Of a stretch of DNA of 64,000 bases, positions 32,010-42,600 are shown piece after piece. This DNA is from Diacronema lutheri (Eukaryota > Haptophyta > Pavlovophyceae > Pavlovales > Pavlovaceae), in NCBI GenBank assembly GCA_019448385.1, contig JAGTXO010000028.1:124001-188000 (forward strand). Reading direction: 5' to 3'. Both the position numbers and the translations under genes were made by a program. Numbering within the stretch: the stretch's first letter is position 1; each line of letters begins with the position of its first letter. Below the pieces are notes generated by a model. The model was not told the DNA's origin. It did not search any database and saw only the letters and a program-made list of their open reading frames with translations.

Positions 32010-34133
32010 CTAGACGCGCATCCGGCCTAGCTCAAGGTCGCGCGCGAGCCCCGCTGTGAGCGGCGTGAATGTGCGTAGAGCGTCGTCCCGAACGAGGAGC
32101 GTGTCGCCATCCGCCATGGCCAAGTCCCAGCCCGCGGCCTCCAGCGCCCCCTTCTGGTGCTTGAACGTGCCGGTGAGCGCGAGGCCGCCGCGGTCGGCGC
32201 GCAGCACGCGCACGAAGAGTGGGCGCGCGTACGGCGGCAGCTCGGCCTCGCAGTGCCGGAAGAGCGCGGCGCCGTCCAGCCGGCCGTGCGCCGACGCGTG
32301 CAGCTCGATGGCAGCCATGCCCGCGCGGCCCTCGCAGCCGGGCACGCGCGCGCCGAAAACGGTCGCGTCGGCAATGCCGTCGGCGAGCGCGAGCGCGCCC
32401 GCCACCTCGGCGGTGCTCGCGTTCTCGCCTTTCCAGCGGAACGTGTCGCCCGCTCGATCGACCCAAAAATAAAAGCCGAAACGGTCGCGCGCGAGGAGGT
32501 CGCCGGACGCGAACCACGCGTCGCCCGCGCGCCGGACACCGCGCGCGACTTTGGACGCGGTCGCGCGCTCGTCCGTGTACCCGTCGAACGCGCGCAGCGG
32601 ATCGTCCGCGCGGATGAGCCCAAGCAGCTGCCCGGGCTCATGCGGTGCGCACGGGATGCACAGGCCGCGCGCATCGCGCGTGAGCGCCAGGCTCGCGCCC
32701 GCGCCGTCGTCCGCCGCGTCCCGCTCGGCGCCGGGTGCGTCGGCGCGCTCGACGTCTGCGCGCTCGCGCTCGGCGAGCGCAGCGCCGCCACCCACGCGCG
32801 CGAGGAGGATGGGGTAGATTGCAAATGGGACGAAACTGGGCACGATGCCCACCGCTCCGGTCCGGCCCGTGTTGTTAAAGAGGTTGACGTTTCCTTCCGT
32901 CGACGCGTAAAACTCGACAATGCGCGCGCCGCCGAGCGCGGCGCGAAACGGCTCCCACAGACGCGGCTGCAGCCCGTTGCCTAGCGCGACGCGCACGCGT
33001 AGGCCGCGCTCGGCGCGCGCGCCGCGTCCGGCCTTGCCGCCGGCCGCGCCGCCGTCGCGCTCGCTCGCGACGACGTAGCGCGCCATCTCGCCAATGTACT
33101 GCACGGCCGTCGCGCCGTGCAGCGCGCAGTCGTCGAGAAAGCTGCTCGCCGAGAAGCGCTCCGGGATGAGCAGACACGCGCCCGATAGAATGGCCGCCGA
33201 AACGGCCAGCATGCCGCCGGAGGCGTGGTGCAACGGAAGCGCGCAGTAGAGCCGGTCTGTCGGGCCGAGGCGGCAGAGCACGTGCGCAGCCTTACCCGCC
33301 ATCCAACAGCGCAGGTGCGAGAACCGGCTCGCTTTGGGCAGGCCCGTCGTGCCCGACGTGTAGATGAGCGCGAGCGCGCCGCCAGCCGCGCGGGCGTCAC
33401 CTGTGCCGCCGCCGGCGTCGGGCGCGCGCGACGGCTGCGCGCAGAGCAAGCGCTCGAGATCGAGCGCGCCGTCCACACCGTCACTTGTCGCACGCGCTGC
33501 ACCGCCCGACTCACCAATCGCGCCGCCGCCGCCGGCCAACGCGCACCGCGCGCACGCATACTCAAACAGTGCCGCGTCAGGAAACACAGAGCGGACGCCA
33601 GCCCTCGCGAGCTCGTCGAGCGCGTCGCGGTCGCAGACGATGAGGTGGCGCGCGCTCGGCGTACCGTCGAGCGCGACGCGCAGCGCGTGCAGCAGCGCCC
33701 CGCCGCGCAGCTGCGCATTGATGAGCGCAGCGGTCGCGCGCGCCTTCGCGACGCCGAGCCACAGCGCGACGTACCGCGGGCAGCCGCACCGCACGATCGG
33801 CACGACGTCGCCGGGGCAGATGCCCGCGACGATGAGCCAGTGTGCGACTTGGTTGGACAGCTCGTCCAGCTCGCGGAAAGTGAGGGCCTCGCCCGACGCC
33901 GTGCTCACGAGCGCGCGCGCGTCAGGCGTCTGCGCAGCGCGCGTGGCGAGCTCGTCCGCCATGCCCGCCCACGGTGGCGCGACGGCGCCGGCGGTGGCGC
34001 GCACGCTCGCGCTCTTGAGGCGGATGCAAACGAGCAACCACAGCAGCTCGAGCAGCGCGCGCACGAGCTCCAGCACGCGCAGCGGGCCCCATCGGTACTT
34101 TGGGATGGCGTGACCGTCCATCCCGGCGGCCAT
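32010..34133 (-). CDS. Very-long-chain acyl-CoA synthetase / fatty acid transport protein (FATP/SLC27-like)
   Basis: A single exon of 707 residues. An N-terminal hydrophobic helix (LVRALLELLWLLVCIRL) suggests an ER or peroxisomal anchor. The AMP-binding motif reads ALIYTSGTTGLPKASRFSH. Further family marks are the adenylate-contacting YASTEGNVNLFN, the FATP hallmark RTGAVGIVPSF, and the motor/hinge region ASGDLLARDRFGFYFWVDRAGDTFRWKGEN, followed by the C-terminal lid TGTFKHQK. It activates long or very long fatty acids with ATP and CoA, possibly coupled to uptake. The ATG at 34133 lies 12 bp from the ATG of the divergent gene; ATG 34121 is an alternative. Confident family call. Confidence 0.93.
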   Translation of the reverse strand: MAAGMDGHAIPKYRWGPLRVLELVRALLELLWLLVCIRLKSASVRATAGAVAPPWAGMADELATRAAQTPDARALVSTASGEALTFRELDELSNQVAHWLIVAGICPGDVVPIVRCGCPRYVALWLGVAKARATAALINAQLRGGALLHALRVALDGTPSARHLIVCDRDALDELARAGVRSVFPDAALFEYACARCALAGGGGAIGESGGAARATSDGVDGALDLERLLCAQPSRAPDAGGGTGDARAAGGALALIYTSGTTGLPKASRFSHLRCWMAGKAAHVLCRLGPTDRLYCALPLHHASGGMLAVSAAILSGACLLIPERFSASSFLDDCALHGATAVQYIGEMARYVVASERDGGAAGGKAGRGARAERGLRVRVALGNGLQPRLWEPFRAALGGARIVEFYASTEGNVNLFNNTGRTGAVGIVPSFVPFAIYPILLARVGGGAALAERERADVERADAPGAERDAADDGAGASLALTRDARGLCIPCAPHEPGQLLGLIRADDPLRAFDGYTDERATASKVARGVRRAGDAWFASGDLLARDRFGFYFWVDRAGDTFRWKGENASTAEVAGALALADGIADATVFGARVPGCEGRAGMAAIELHASAHGRLDGAALFRHCEAELPPYARPLFVRVLRADRGGLALTGTFKHQKGALEAAGWDLAMADGDTLLVRDDALRTFTPLTAGLARDLELGRMRV

Positions 34134-34154
34134 CGTGTGGCCACGATGGCTAGA
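34124..34154. promoter_or_regulatory. Symmetric divergent start region
   Basis: Two genes start 12 bp apart, at ATG 34133 (-) and ATG 34146 (+). Both ATGs sit inside the arms of a 9-bp inverted repeat (gccatcgtg and cacgatggc) around a 4-bp spacer, so each gene has the same start context CACGATGGC or its close equivalent. Any promoter must lie within, or be shared with, the opposite coding region. Confidence 0.85.
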
Positions 34155-35288
34155 TTGGGGACGAACGCCCTGACGGCGTACCTTCTGGGGGCGACGGTGG
34201 CGAGGGCGGGTCTCTCGGAGCTGTGGGGCGGGGACAGCTGCCTGGACGTGGAGATCGTGCGGCTGCTGCACAGCTCGCTCGTCTCGGACGTGCGGCGCGA
34301 GTGCCTCAACGCGCTCTCCGCGCCGGCCGAGCAGGGCGGCATGGACGCGGGCGTCGGCGGGATTCGCGGCGGCGGCGCCAGTGCGGCCGCGCGCGCCAGC
34401 CTCTGCCCGGCTTCGTGCCGGCGCGCGGTCGAAGCGCTCACGTCGGCGCGATGCTACGCCGATGTGTCGCGCTCGCAGGCGCTCCGTCCGCGCGCGGCTG
34501 CGTCGTCGGTGCTCGCGCTGCCGGGCACATGGCTCGGACTTTACCCGTCGTCCGGGCTCGAGCTCGTGCGCGTGGCGGTTGAAGAGCCAGGCGCGCGTAC
34601 CGATCCCGCCGATCCGGAGCCGACGACCGGCGCGCGCCGGCCGGCCGGCGCGGCCGAGCAGCGCCGCCTCGTCGCGACCAAGTTGACGGGGAACGCGTGG
34701 ATGAGGGCCGGGCGGCAGACGTGGGAGGTGGGGCTCGCGCCGGGGTTCGGTGCTGGCGCGCTTGCCGTCGGCGATGGCGGCCTCGCCGACGGCGTCGCTA
34801 TAGAGTGGTGCCGCATGCAGTCTTCCGAGTTCGCAGGCGCGTTCTCGCCTCGCTGGGACTCGTGCGAACTCCATGTGCTCGACGCTGACCACATCACCGT
34901 CCGGCTGGCGAGCGAGCACGTCCACTTTGTGCGCGCCGAGCGCCGGCGCATCTTTGACTGGGCGCGCGCGGAGGCGCCGACGCGCGGCGTCGGCGGCGCG
35001 CTGCGCGCGTGCGGCCTGGACGACGATGGCAGCGCGTGGCTCGATGCGCTTGATGTGGGCTCGCGCGCCGTCGTTGTCGACCAGCTGCTCGCGTGCGCGC
35101 CGCTCGCGCTGCTCGGCGCGTGGCGCGCGCTCGCGCGCTGGCCGCCAGGCCGACGGCGCGCGCTCGTGCAGCTCGGCGTGCCGGCGTACGCGTTCTTGCT
35201 TGCGCGCAGGCTGCGCGCCGTGGGCGCGTGGGGCCACGTCGTCTGGGCGTGGCGCGCGGTGATGCACGGGCCGCGCGTTCGGCTGTGA
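34146..35288 (+). CDS. FBXO31/EXECUTER-like beta-domain protein
   Basis: A single exon of 380 residues. After an N-terminal helical region the protein shows a pattern known from FBXO31 and plant EXECUTER proteins: GTWLGLYPSSGLELVRVAVE, then LVATKLTGNAWMRAGRQTWE, then ELHVLDADHITVRL. In those proteins this region is a substrate-binding or signalling beta-barrel. I do not see a clear F-box, although an F-box-like helix could lie around residues 35-60. A hydrophobic, Arg-flanked C-terminus (VPAYAFLLARRLRAVGAWGH) could associate with membranes. A role in ubiquitin ligase targeting or plastid signalling is possible but not shown. Confidence 0.6.
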   Translation: MARLGTNALTAYLLGATVARAGLSELWGGDSCLDVEIVRLLHSSLVSDVRRECLNALSAPAEQGGMDAGVGGIRGGGASAAARASLCPASCRRAVEALTSARCYADVSRSQALRPRAAASSVLALPGTWLGLYPSSGLELVRVAVEEPGARTDPADPEPTTGARRPAGAAEQRRLVATKLTGNAWMRAGRQTWEVGLAPGFGAGALAVGDGGLADGVAIEWCRMQSSEFAGAFSPRWDSCELHVLDADHITVRLASEHVHFVRAERRRIFDWARAEAPTRGVGGALRACGLDDDGSAWLDALDVGSRAVVVDQLLACAPLALLGAWRALARWPPGRRRALVQLGVPAYAFLLARRLRAVGAWGHVVWAWRAVMHGPRVRL

Positions 35289-35401
35289 GCCTGTGACGCG
35301 GCAGACACTGCCCCGCTAAGCCGCGTTTTTTACTAGGTGCGAATAGAAAAAATCATGAGAAGTCGACGACTGCCCGGAAAGTTCCGGAGTGCCGCGGTGC
35401 G

Positions 35402-38400
35402 ATGCCGGGACCGCGCCGGATGATGTCGGCGCGCCGTTTGAAGAGCGGCTCGGTGCAGCTGAGCGAATTGGTCGAGCGCGAGTCGTCGATGCTGGCGGGA
35501 TACGAGTCGCCCGCGCCGTCGCCGAGCCGCCTCGGCTCGGAGACGGTCAGGCGCAAGCGCGCGTCGGCGCTCATCGCCGCGTACAACACCGTCTATGCGG
35601 TGCAGAATGCCATCTTCCAGGGGTCTGACCACCGTGAGACGGGCGTTATCGAGGAGGCGCACACGACGGAGGTTTTTTGCGCCGTCTATGTTGGGGACTA
35701 CATGGTTTCGTGCGCGCTCGACGGCTCGATCGCGCTGTGGGACGCGCACACGCACCGCCGGATCGCGACGCGCGAGCGCGGCTCGGACGGCGCGCACACG
35801 GACGGCGTGTTCCAGCTAGCAGGGTGCACGTCGGCGAACCATGAGGGGTGCGTGCTTTCCATCGATTGGGGCGGCGTCGTCAAGGTCTGGTCCGTCCCCG
35901 ACCTCGATCTGTGCTCGACAACCGACGCGCACCCAAAGGTGCTCGACCCGTCCGCGCGCTACGGCGGCTTCTCGATCGCGGCGACGCCGAGCGGCGACTA
36001 CGTGGCGACGGGCGGCGGCGATGGATGTAGGCGGCTCAAGCTCTGGCGTCTCGATGCCGACGACTTCACCCTCTCGCTCATCGAGCAGGTTGAGGTTGCG
36101 CATGCCGTCGTCTACCACCTTGATTTTGCGCCGCAGGGCGATGTGCTTGCATCCATCGGGTCGGACCACACTATCAAGCTGTGGAGCGTGCCCGAGCTCG
36201 CGCCGGTGTGCGAGAAGGCCGACGGCAACGGCGGCTCGAACAAGCACGCGCTCTTCTCGCCGTCGGGCGAGTCGCTCGCGACGTGCGGCTCGGACCTGCA
36301 CATCAAGTTGTGGGCGGTGCCCGACCTCGAGCTGCAAGCGTCTCGCGACAACGCGCACTCGTCCGAGGTGCGGCGGATCGCGTTTACGCCGGACGGCTCA
36401 ACCCTCGCATCCTGTTCGCTCGACGCGAGCATACGCCTCTGGTCCGCCTCGGCGCTTTCGCCAATCGGCGTGCTCCCGAACGCGCACGCGGGCAAAATCT
36501 TCCATCTCGTGTTCGCGCCATACGATGGCGGGCGCACGCTCACGTCGTGCGGCGCGGACCACGAGATCAAGGTCTGGGCGACACCAACGCTCGCGATGAG
36601 CGCGGGCTCGAAGAGCGGCGCGTTCGCGAAGGGCGTCGTGGGCGTCGGCTTTCTCGGCGACGCGCAGACGGTCCTCGCGGTCTCATCCGACCTCGCGATT
36701 AAAATGTGGCACCTGCCCGCCTTCGCCGAGATCGGGCGCGAGGGCGAGAGCGAGCGACTGCGCTCGCTGCAGGCCGAGTCGCGCAAGGCGACGCTCTCGC
36801 CCGACGGCACGCTCCTCGCCGCCATGCACGGCCGAGAAGGGCACGTGCGGATGTGGGCGCTGGGCGCGCTCCCGCACCCGACGGTTACGAGGCTCTTCGA
36901 CCAGCGGCTGCATCACGTGCCCTCGTACGCGGTGTGCTTCACGCACGACTCGAAGGGCCTGATCACCGGCTCGGAGGACGGCTCGATCTGCTCGTGGACA
37001 CTCAGGCCCGACTCCACCGGCTGTGAGTCGCTCGATGTCGAATGGAAAGCGCATGGCGGCGACTACATCGCCAACCTCGCGTGCCACCCGGACGGCGACC
37101 TGCTCGCGTCCATGTCGGTGCTCTCGAGCCTCAAGCTGTGGCGGCTCAACGAGGGCAAGATCGGGCAGCAACTTTTCGAGCTTCGCCGCTCGCACGTGCA
37201 CGACGCGAACGCGCACCTGCACGGCGGCCTCGCGTTCGCGCCGTCCGGTTCGATGCTCGCCTCGTCCGGCGACGTGCTGAAGATCTGGGCCGTGAAGACA
37301 CACTCTCTCGAGGAAGTTTCGCAGATGCAGCTCTCCACGCGCTCCTCCGTCGCCTTCTCGCCCGACTCAAAGACCATCGCGCTCGCGCGCGACGACGGCG
37401 CGATCGCCTGTTACTTCGCGCAGCACCTGCCGGAGTCGGACCTCGGCCTTTTCGAGCGCGGGCTCGAGGCGGTGGTGAGCGGTGACATGGCGGCGCTGCG
37501 CGCGCTGCCCGAGGGCGTGCTTGGCGCGCGCGACGTGCGCCGCGCCACCTTTGGCTGGACATTGCTACACCACGCGTGCAAGCTGCTCGACATGGAGGCG
37601 GTCGAGGCGCTCATCGAGGCGCAACCTGCGACGCTCATCGATGCGCTCGCGCCGCCCTTCGACTCGGTGATGCGCGGGAAGAACCACACGCTGCGCATCC
37701 GCTCCACGCCCACCACCCGCCCCGCGTGGGCCCACGTACGCGCGCCCGACCTGCCCATCGTCCCGTCGGTGCTTGAGGTCGCGCTCCGCGCCGACGCGAA
37801 GGGGTGTATCGGGGTCATCCTCGAGGCGCTGACGCGGCTCGTGCACCACGACCCGAACAACGCAACCTGTGCGCGCGCCGCGCCGCGCCGCGCGCACGCG
37901 CGCGCGCGGTGGCCGACCGGGCGTGTCGCGCGCCGCTGCTCCGCCGCGCGCAGCGTTCACGCGCACGAGGGCGGGCGAGCGCTTCATGCAGCAGCTGGTG
38001 GCAATCGGCGAGCGCTACCCCGCGCTCCTCTCCGCGCTCCTTCCCGCCCTCGGCTTTGCGCACCAGCCGTCGGGCAAGTGCACGGCCAACGTCGTCGGTT
38101 CAAAGATGATGTATGTATGCTTTTCAAATGAGGCGACGCCGTACGCGCTGGCGCGCTCGCTCGGGCAGCCGGGCACGCGAGAGGGGGTCAAGCGCTTCTG
38201 GGCGACGGCTGCGCCGCGTCCGAGGCCGCACCTGCGCTTCGGCGAGGACGAGCGCGCGCAGGCGAACTGGGGCAAGGTGCGTCGCGCGGTCAAACTGTAC
38301 CGCAAGCCGAGCGGCACCAACTACACGTCGTGCGTCGTGCCGTTCTGTGGCGACTTTGTCGACTTCCTCGTCTGTCTCGAACGCCTCAACGGCAGGTCGA

Positions 38401-39626
38401 CGCGCGCCGGCCTGTACGACAACGCCATCACGCTGGCGATCGTGAAGGCGTTTTGGCGCAACGGGGCCGGCCGGATTCACGTCGCGCTCTTCGCAGCGTA
38501 CGGCGCGCTGCTCACGGTGGTCGTGGCGTACTCGGTGGTGCCCGACCTCATCTCCTCCTCGCTCCTCATCGTCTTCGCCGCGCCCTTCATCCTTATGGAG
38601 GTCTTCACGTTTGTGACGTCCGAGTCGGCGGCGGTTTACTTCCTGTCGGCGGCCAACTGGGCGGACCTTATCAACTACGTGCTCATCTTCGTCGTCGGCT
38701 TCCCAAACTTGGTGGTCGTGGAAGACACGCGTCGCTGTCTCCTCGCCACGCTCGTCGTGCTGATGGGCTTCAAAGTACTCTTCTACATGCGCGCGTACAC
38801 GACGCTCGTCCGGACAGTCCTGCAGGCGATCAGCGACATCCGCGCGTTCGTGCTCATCGTGCTGCTCATCCTCGTCTCCTTTGCGATCGCGTTCGACGTG
38901 CTGACCACGACGCGCGTCTCCGAGAACTCGGTGCTCACCCTCTTCGGCCTGATGCTCGGTAACTTTGAGACGGAGTCGTACGCGATCGGCTCGCCCGCGA
39001 CGGACACGTCGATCGTGCTGCAGGTGGCCTTCTACCTCTTCGCGCTGCTCGTCGCGATCGTGCTGCTCAACCTGCTCATCGCCATCCTCGGCGACTCGTA
39101 CGACGTCGTCACCGAGAAGAAGAAGGCCGAGTACGTGCGGATGCGCGCACAGCTCGTGATCGAGTACGTGCGGCTCTTCCCGTTCCTCATCCGACAGCAG
39201 GGCAAGTGGCTGCACGTGCTCGTGCGCACGGCGCTGACCAACGAGCAGCGCATCTTCGAGCTCGAGGAGGAGTCGACCATCGACGACGAGTGGTCCTCGC
39301 GCCTGACGATGCTCAAGAACTCCGTCGCCGCGATGCGCAAGGACCAGGACGACACGCGGTTGCGCACCGAGTGGAAGCTCGACCTGCTCAAGACGGACGT
39401 GCACAGCCGCGTGGACGGGATCCGGCTCGAGCTCTCCGCAAAGCTCGACTCGGTGCTCGAGCAGCTCGGCCGCCTCAAGCCGCTCGCCAAGGACGAGCCG
39501 CAGAGCGCTCGCCGGCGCAAGCGCAACACGGAGGCGACGATGGCGATGCCGCCAACGCCGGGCGCAATGTCGCTCGGCAACCCGTACTCGTGGTCGCTCG
39601 CCACGCTGCCGGGCATCTTGCACTGA
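35402..39626 (+). CDS. WD40-ankyrin-ion channel fusion, TRP-like
   Basis: Exons 35402-37868 and 37954-39626 give 1,379 residues. Residues 80-680 hold about ten WD40-like blades (VLASIGSDHTIKLWSVP, LATCGSDLHIKLWAVP, LASCSLDASIRLWSAS). Around 720 is ankyrin-like sequence (FGWTLLHHACKLLDMEAVEA). After the splice comes a six-span channel domain: spans near 38470-38545, 38555-38615, 38650-38715, 38740-38790 and 38845-38910, a pore loop (LTLFGLMLGNFETESY) and S6 (AIVLLNLLIAILGDSYD), followed by a TRP-box-like helix and a coiled coil. The S6 ending LLNLLIAILGDSYD is typical of TRPV/TRPA-like channels. The short intron (85 nt) joins in phase. An N-terminal beta-propeller on such a channel is unusual and may recruit a signalling partner. 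Ion selectivity and gating unknown. Confidence 0.88.
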
Positions 39627-39680
39627 CGCGCGTCAGGAGGGGTTGGGGGAGAACTACGGAGGGAGCGGGCACCGCTGGCG

Positions 39681-42600
39681 CTACGCAGTCTGTTCGACAG
39701 TCTTGACAACGGTCTCGACAATCTCGTCGGTGATCGTGTACTCGTCGTCCTGGTCAGACTCGCGCCCGCCGTCCCCGCGCAGCGCCGCGCGCTCCGCTTT
39801 GCGAGCGCGCCACGCGCTGTTCTTCGCGTCGACAAGCTGGTAGAAGAGCGACTTCATCTCCTTACGCTTCTCGAGCTTCTCAATCTCGGCGGCAAACTTG
39901 ATCTTCAGGTCCTCCGCCTCAAAACGCCTGCGGAGCGGCGGAAGGCGGGGCGTTCCGCGGTTCGGAGCGTGAGAGAGGCCAGCCGCTGCGCGCAGCGGCG
40001 CGCGTCGGCGCTTGGCGCGCGTGCGGCGCGGCGGCGGCGCACGGCGCGACGGCACACGCACCTTGACGCCTCGCGCAGGTTCTTGCGCACCTCGCGCTCC
40101 TGGTCGTCGTCGAGCATGGACGGCGGGCGCGGCCTCCACTGAAGCGCGTAGAACTTCTCCTTGAGGTGCCGGCCGAGCAACTTGCCCTGCGACGACCACA
40201 GATTGTACCCGTTCTCAGTCTGGTGCCGGAAGTGCGAGACGCCAGTGGCCACGTACCGGCCCGTCGGATCCCACTCAATGTCGGTGCACATGAAATGCTC
40301 GTCGGCGCCGATCGTCTGCGACGGTGCGTGTGCACACGCGGGGAAAAGGGGGGAAAAGATGGGGACGTGAGGAGGAGGTGAGGGCGCGACGGCGGCGCGC
40401 ACGGCGGCGCGCAGGCAGGTCGGCAGGGCGCGCGCGCGCGACGCAAAGGACGGGCGGCTTGCGCCCCGGCGCTTACCTGCAGCTCGTTGACGTTGTACCA
40501 CTCCAGATCGCCGCCGACCGCCTGCAAGGCCGCGAGCAGCAGCGTGCCTCCCACGGGCGACCAGAAGAGCGTGTTCGCTGCTCTCTTCTCCAGTTTCGTC
40601 AAGAGGCGCACCTTGCCCATCCCCTTCACCGTCTCCATCGTGAAGAGCGACACGTCGTATTTCGGACCCTCGCCCGAGATGAGCGCGAAGCGCACACCCT
40701 TGGGCTCCCACGCGAACGCGATGATCCTCGTCTCCTTGGGCTCGAGCTCGAGCACCTCGATCGCAACGTTGCGGTCGCGCACGCGGAAGAGCTCGAAGGT
40801 GGTGTAGATGGTCTTCTTCGTCTTGGTGTGCCGGTCGATGCGCACGCCGAGGAAATCGCCCTGCGGGTGCCAGTGCAAATTGCACTCCTGCAGGTTGAAC
40901 AGGTTCTTCTGCCGCACCTCTGTTCGGGACGGCAGGTCCAGGATCGTCACGCGCGCCTGCGCGCCAGGCCGTGCGGGGGGCGTGTTTGCAGAGTCGCACG
41001 CGCAGCAAGCGTCCCTGAGTATGGAGGATCGGGCACCAGGCAAAGTCCTTCATCCGCGACGGGACGTCGGCGACGAGGACCGCGCATGGAGGCCTCCATG
41101 CGCGTCAGGGACGTCGGCGACGAGGCCACGTTGGCGCGGTGGCTGGCCCGTCACAACCCGCTCGCCGCACAAAGCCGCACGTGCGCCGCGCGCGCAGATC
41201 GCCGCGCGCGCGCTCCTGCACGCGCGCGCGCGCGAAAGAAGGCAGCGCCGGCCGTGCGCCGCGCGCGCGCGCAGGCATGTCTCGCGCGCGCCGCGCGCGC
41301 GCGAGACGCACCGGCGCGTTCTCAAGCTCGGGCACCCAGTAAGCAATCCGCTTCTCCGTCGGGCACCAGGCAAAGTCCTTCACGCCGTCGATCTTGAGCG
41401 ACGAACGCTTGCCGGCGGCGTCGGGGAGCAGCTTCATCGTCGCGCTCTCGTACACGTGGATGCAGTCGTCGCCGAGGCGGGCGAGCAGCACGTCGTCGTG
41501 CGACCAGCGGAAGACGGGCCATTTCACCTGCGCAAGGTCCTTCGGGCCGGCGAACGCGCGCACCCGCGTGCCAGACGCCACCTCCCAGACCTGCGAGGGC
41601 GAGCAATGGCGGCCAAAGGGCGCGCGCACGCAGAAGCAGGACGCGGGATGGAGCGAAGCGCGCACATGAGCAGGTGTGTTCGGGGGGGGGGGGGGGGCGT
41701 GCAAAGGCGCCGGTGGCGCCTGTGCAGACCCGTGCAAAGCGCTGCCGCGCAGCGCTGCCCGCCTCGCGCAGCGCTGCCCGCCTCGCGCGTGCGCTCGCGG
41801 CACGGCGCGCCCACAATGGCAAGGGGGGGGGGGGGGGGGGGGGCTAAGGGGGAAAAGAAAGGGGGGGCTCAGAGTATGCCGCACCTGCACGGACGAGGCC
41901 TGCTCGGTGAGCGGCGACCACGTGACGACGAAACGCTCGCACGGCGAGAAGTCGACGAGCTTGACGCCCTCGTGCCCAAACTTCATCAGCTTCTTCCACG
42001 ACGGGCCGCCCCACAAAATGATGCCCAGCCGGTGGAAGCAAGCGAGGTAGCGCCCCTGGGGCGACCACACGACGTGGGTGTCCGTCCAGCCCTTCTTGCC
42101 GTACCTGCGCGCGCGGTGGCGGTGGCGGCGTCATCAGCGCCAGCGCGGCGGACGCGGCGTGCAAAGCTCGCAGCTCGCGGCGACGAGGGGCGGGGCTGCG
42201 CGCGCGTGCGAGGGCGGCGGCTGCCACGCGGGCGGCGGCGCGCAGAGCGAGGTGGCGGCCGCATGGCGCGCGCACGTTGGCTCGAGCTTGGCGACGGTCG
42301 GGTCGTTCCAGTAGATCTCCGTATTGTCCGCCCAGCGGAGAGCGTACTGGTCGCGCGCCTTCGCGTCGAGCAGCCACGAGGTCAAGTCCTCCTGCGGCAC
42401 GTACTCGGGCGGCACGATGGCGGGCGCGAGGTCGGGCACGGCGAGGAAGTCGTTCACCTGCTGGAAGGTGTTCACCTGCGCGGCGCGGCGCGCACCGGGC
42501 GAGCAAGGCGCGCTCAGCGCTTCGGTGCGCGGCCCAGCGGAGTGGGCGCACAATCCGTTCCGCTGTGGAGCAGCCATGGCCGTCGCGGAGCGCGCGACAC

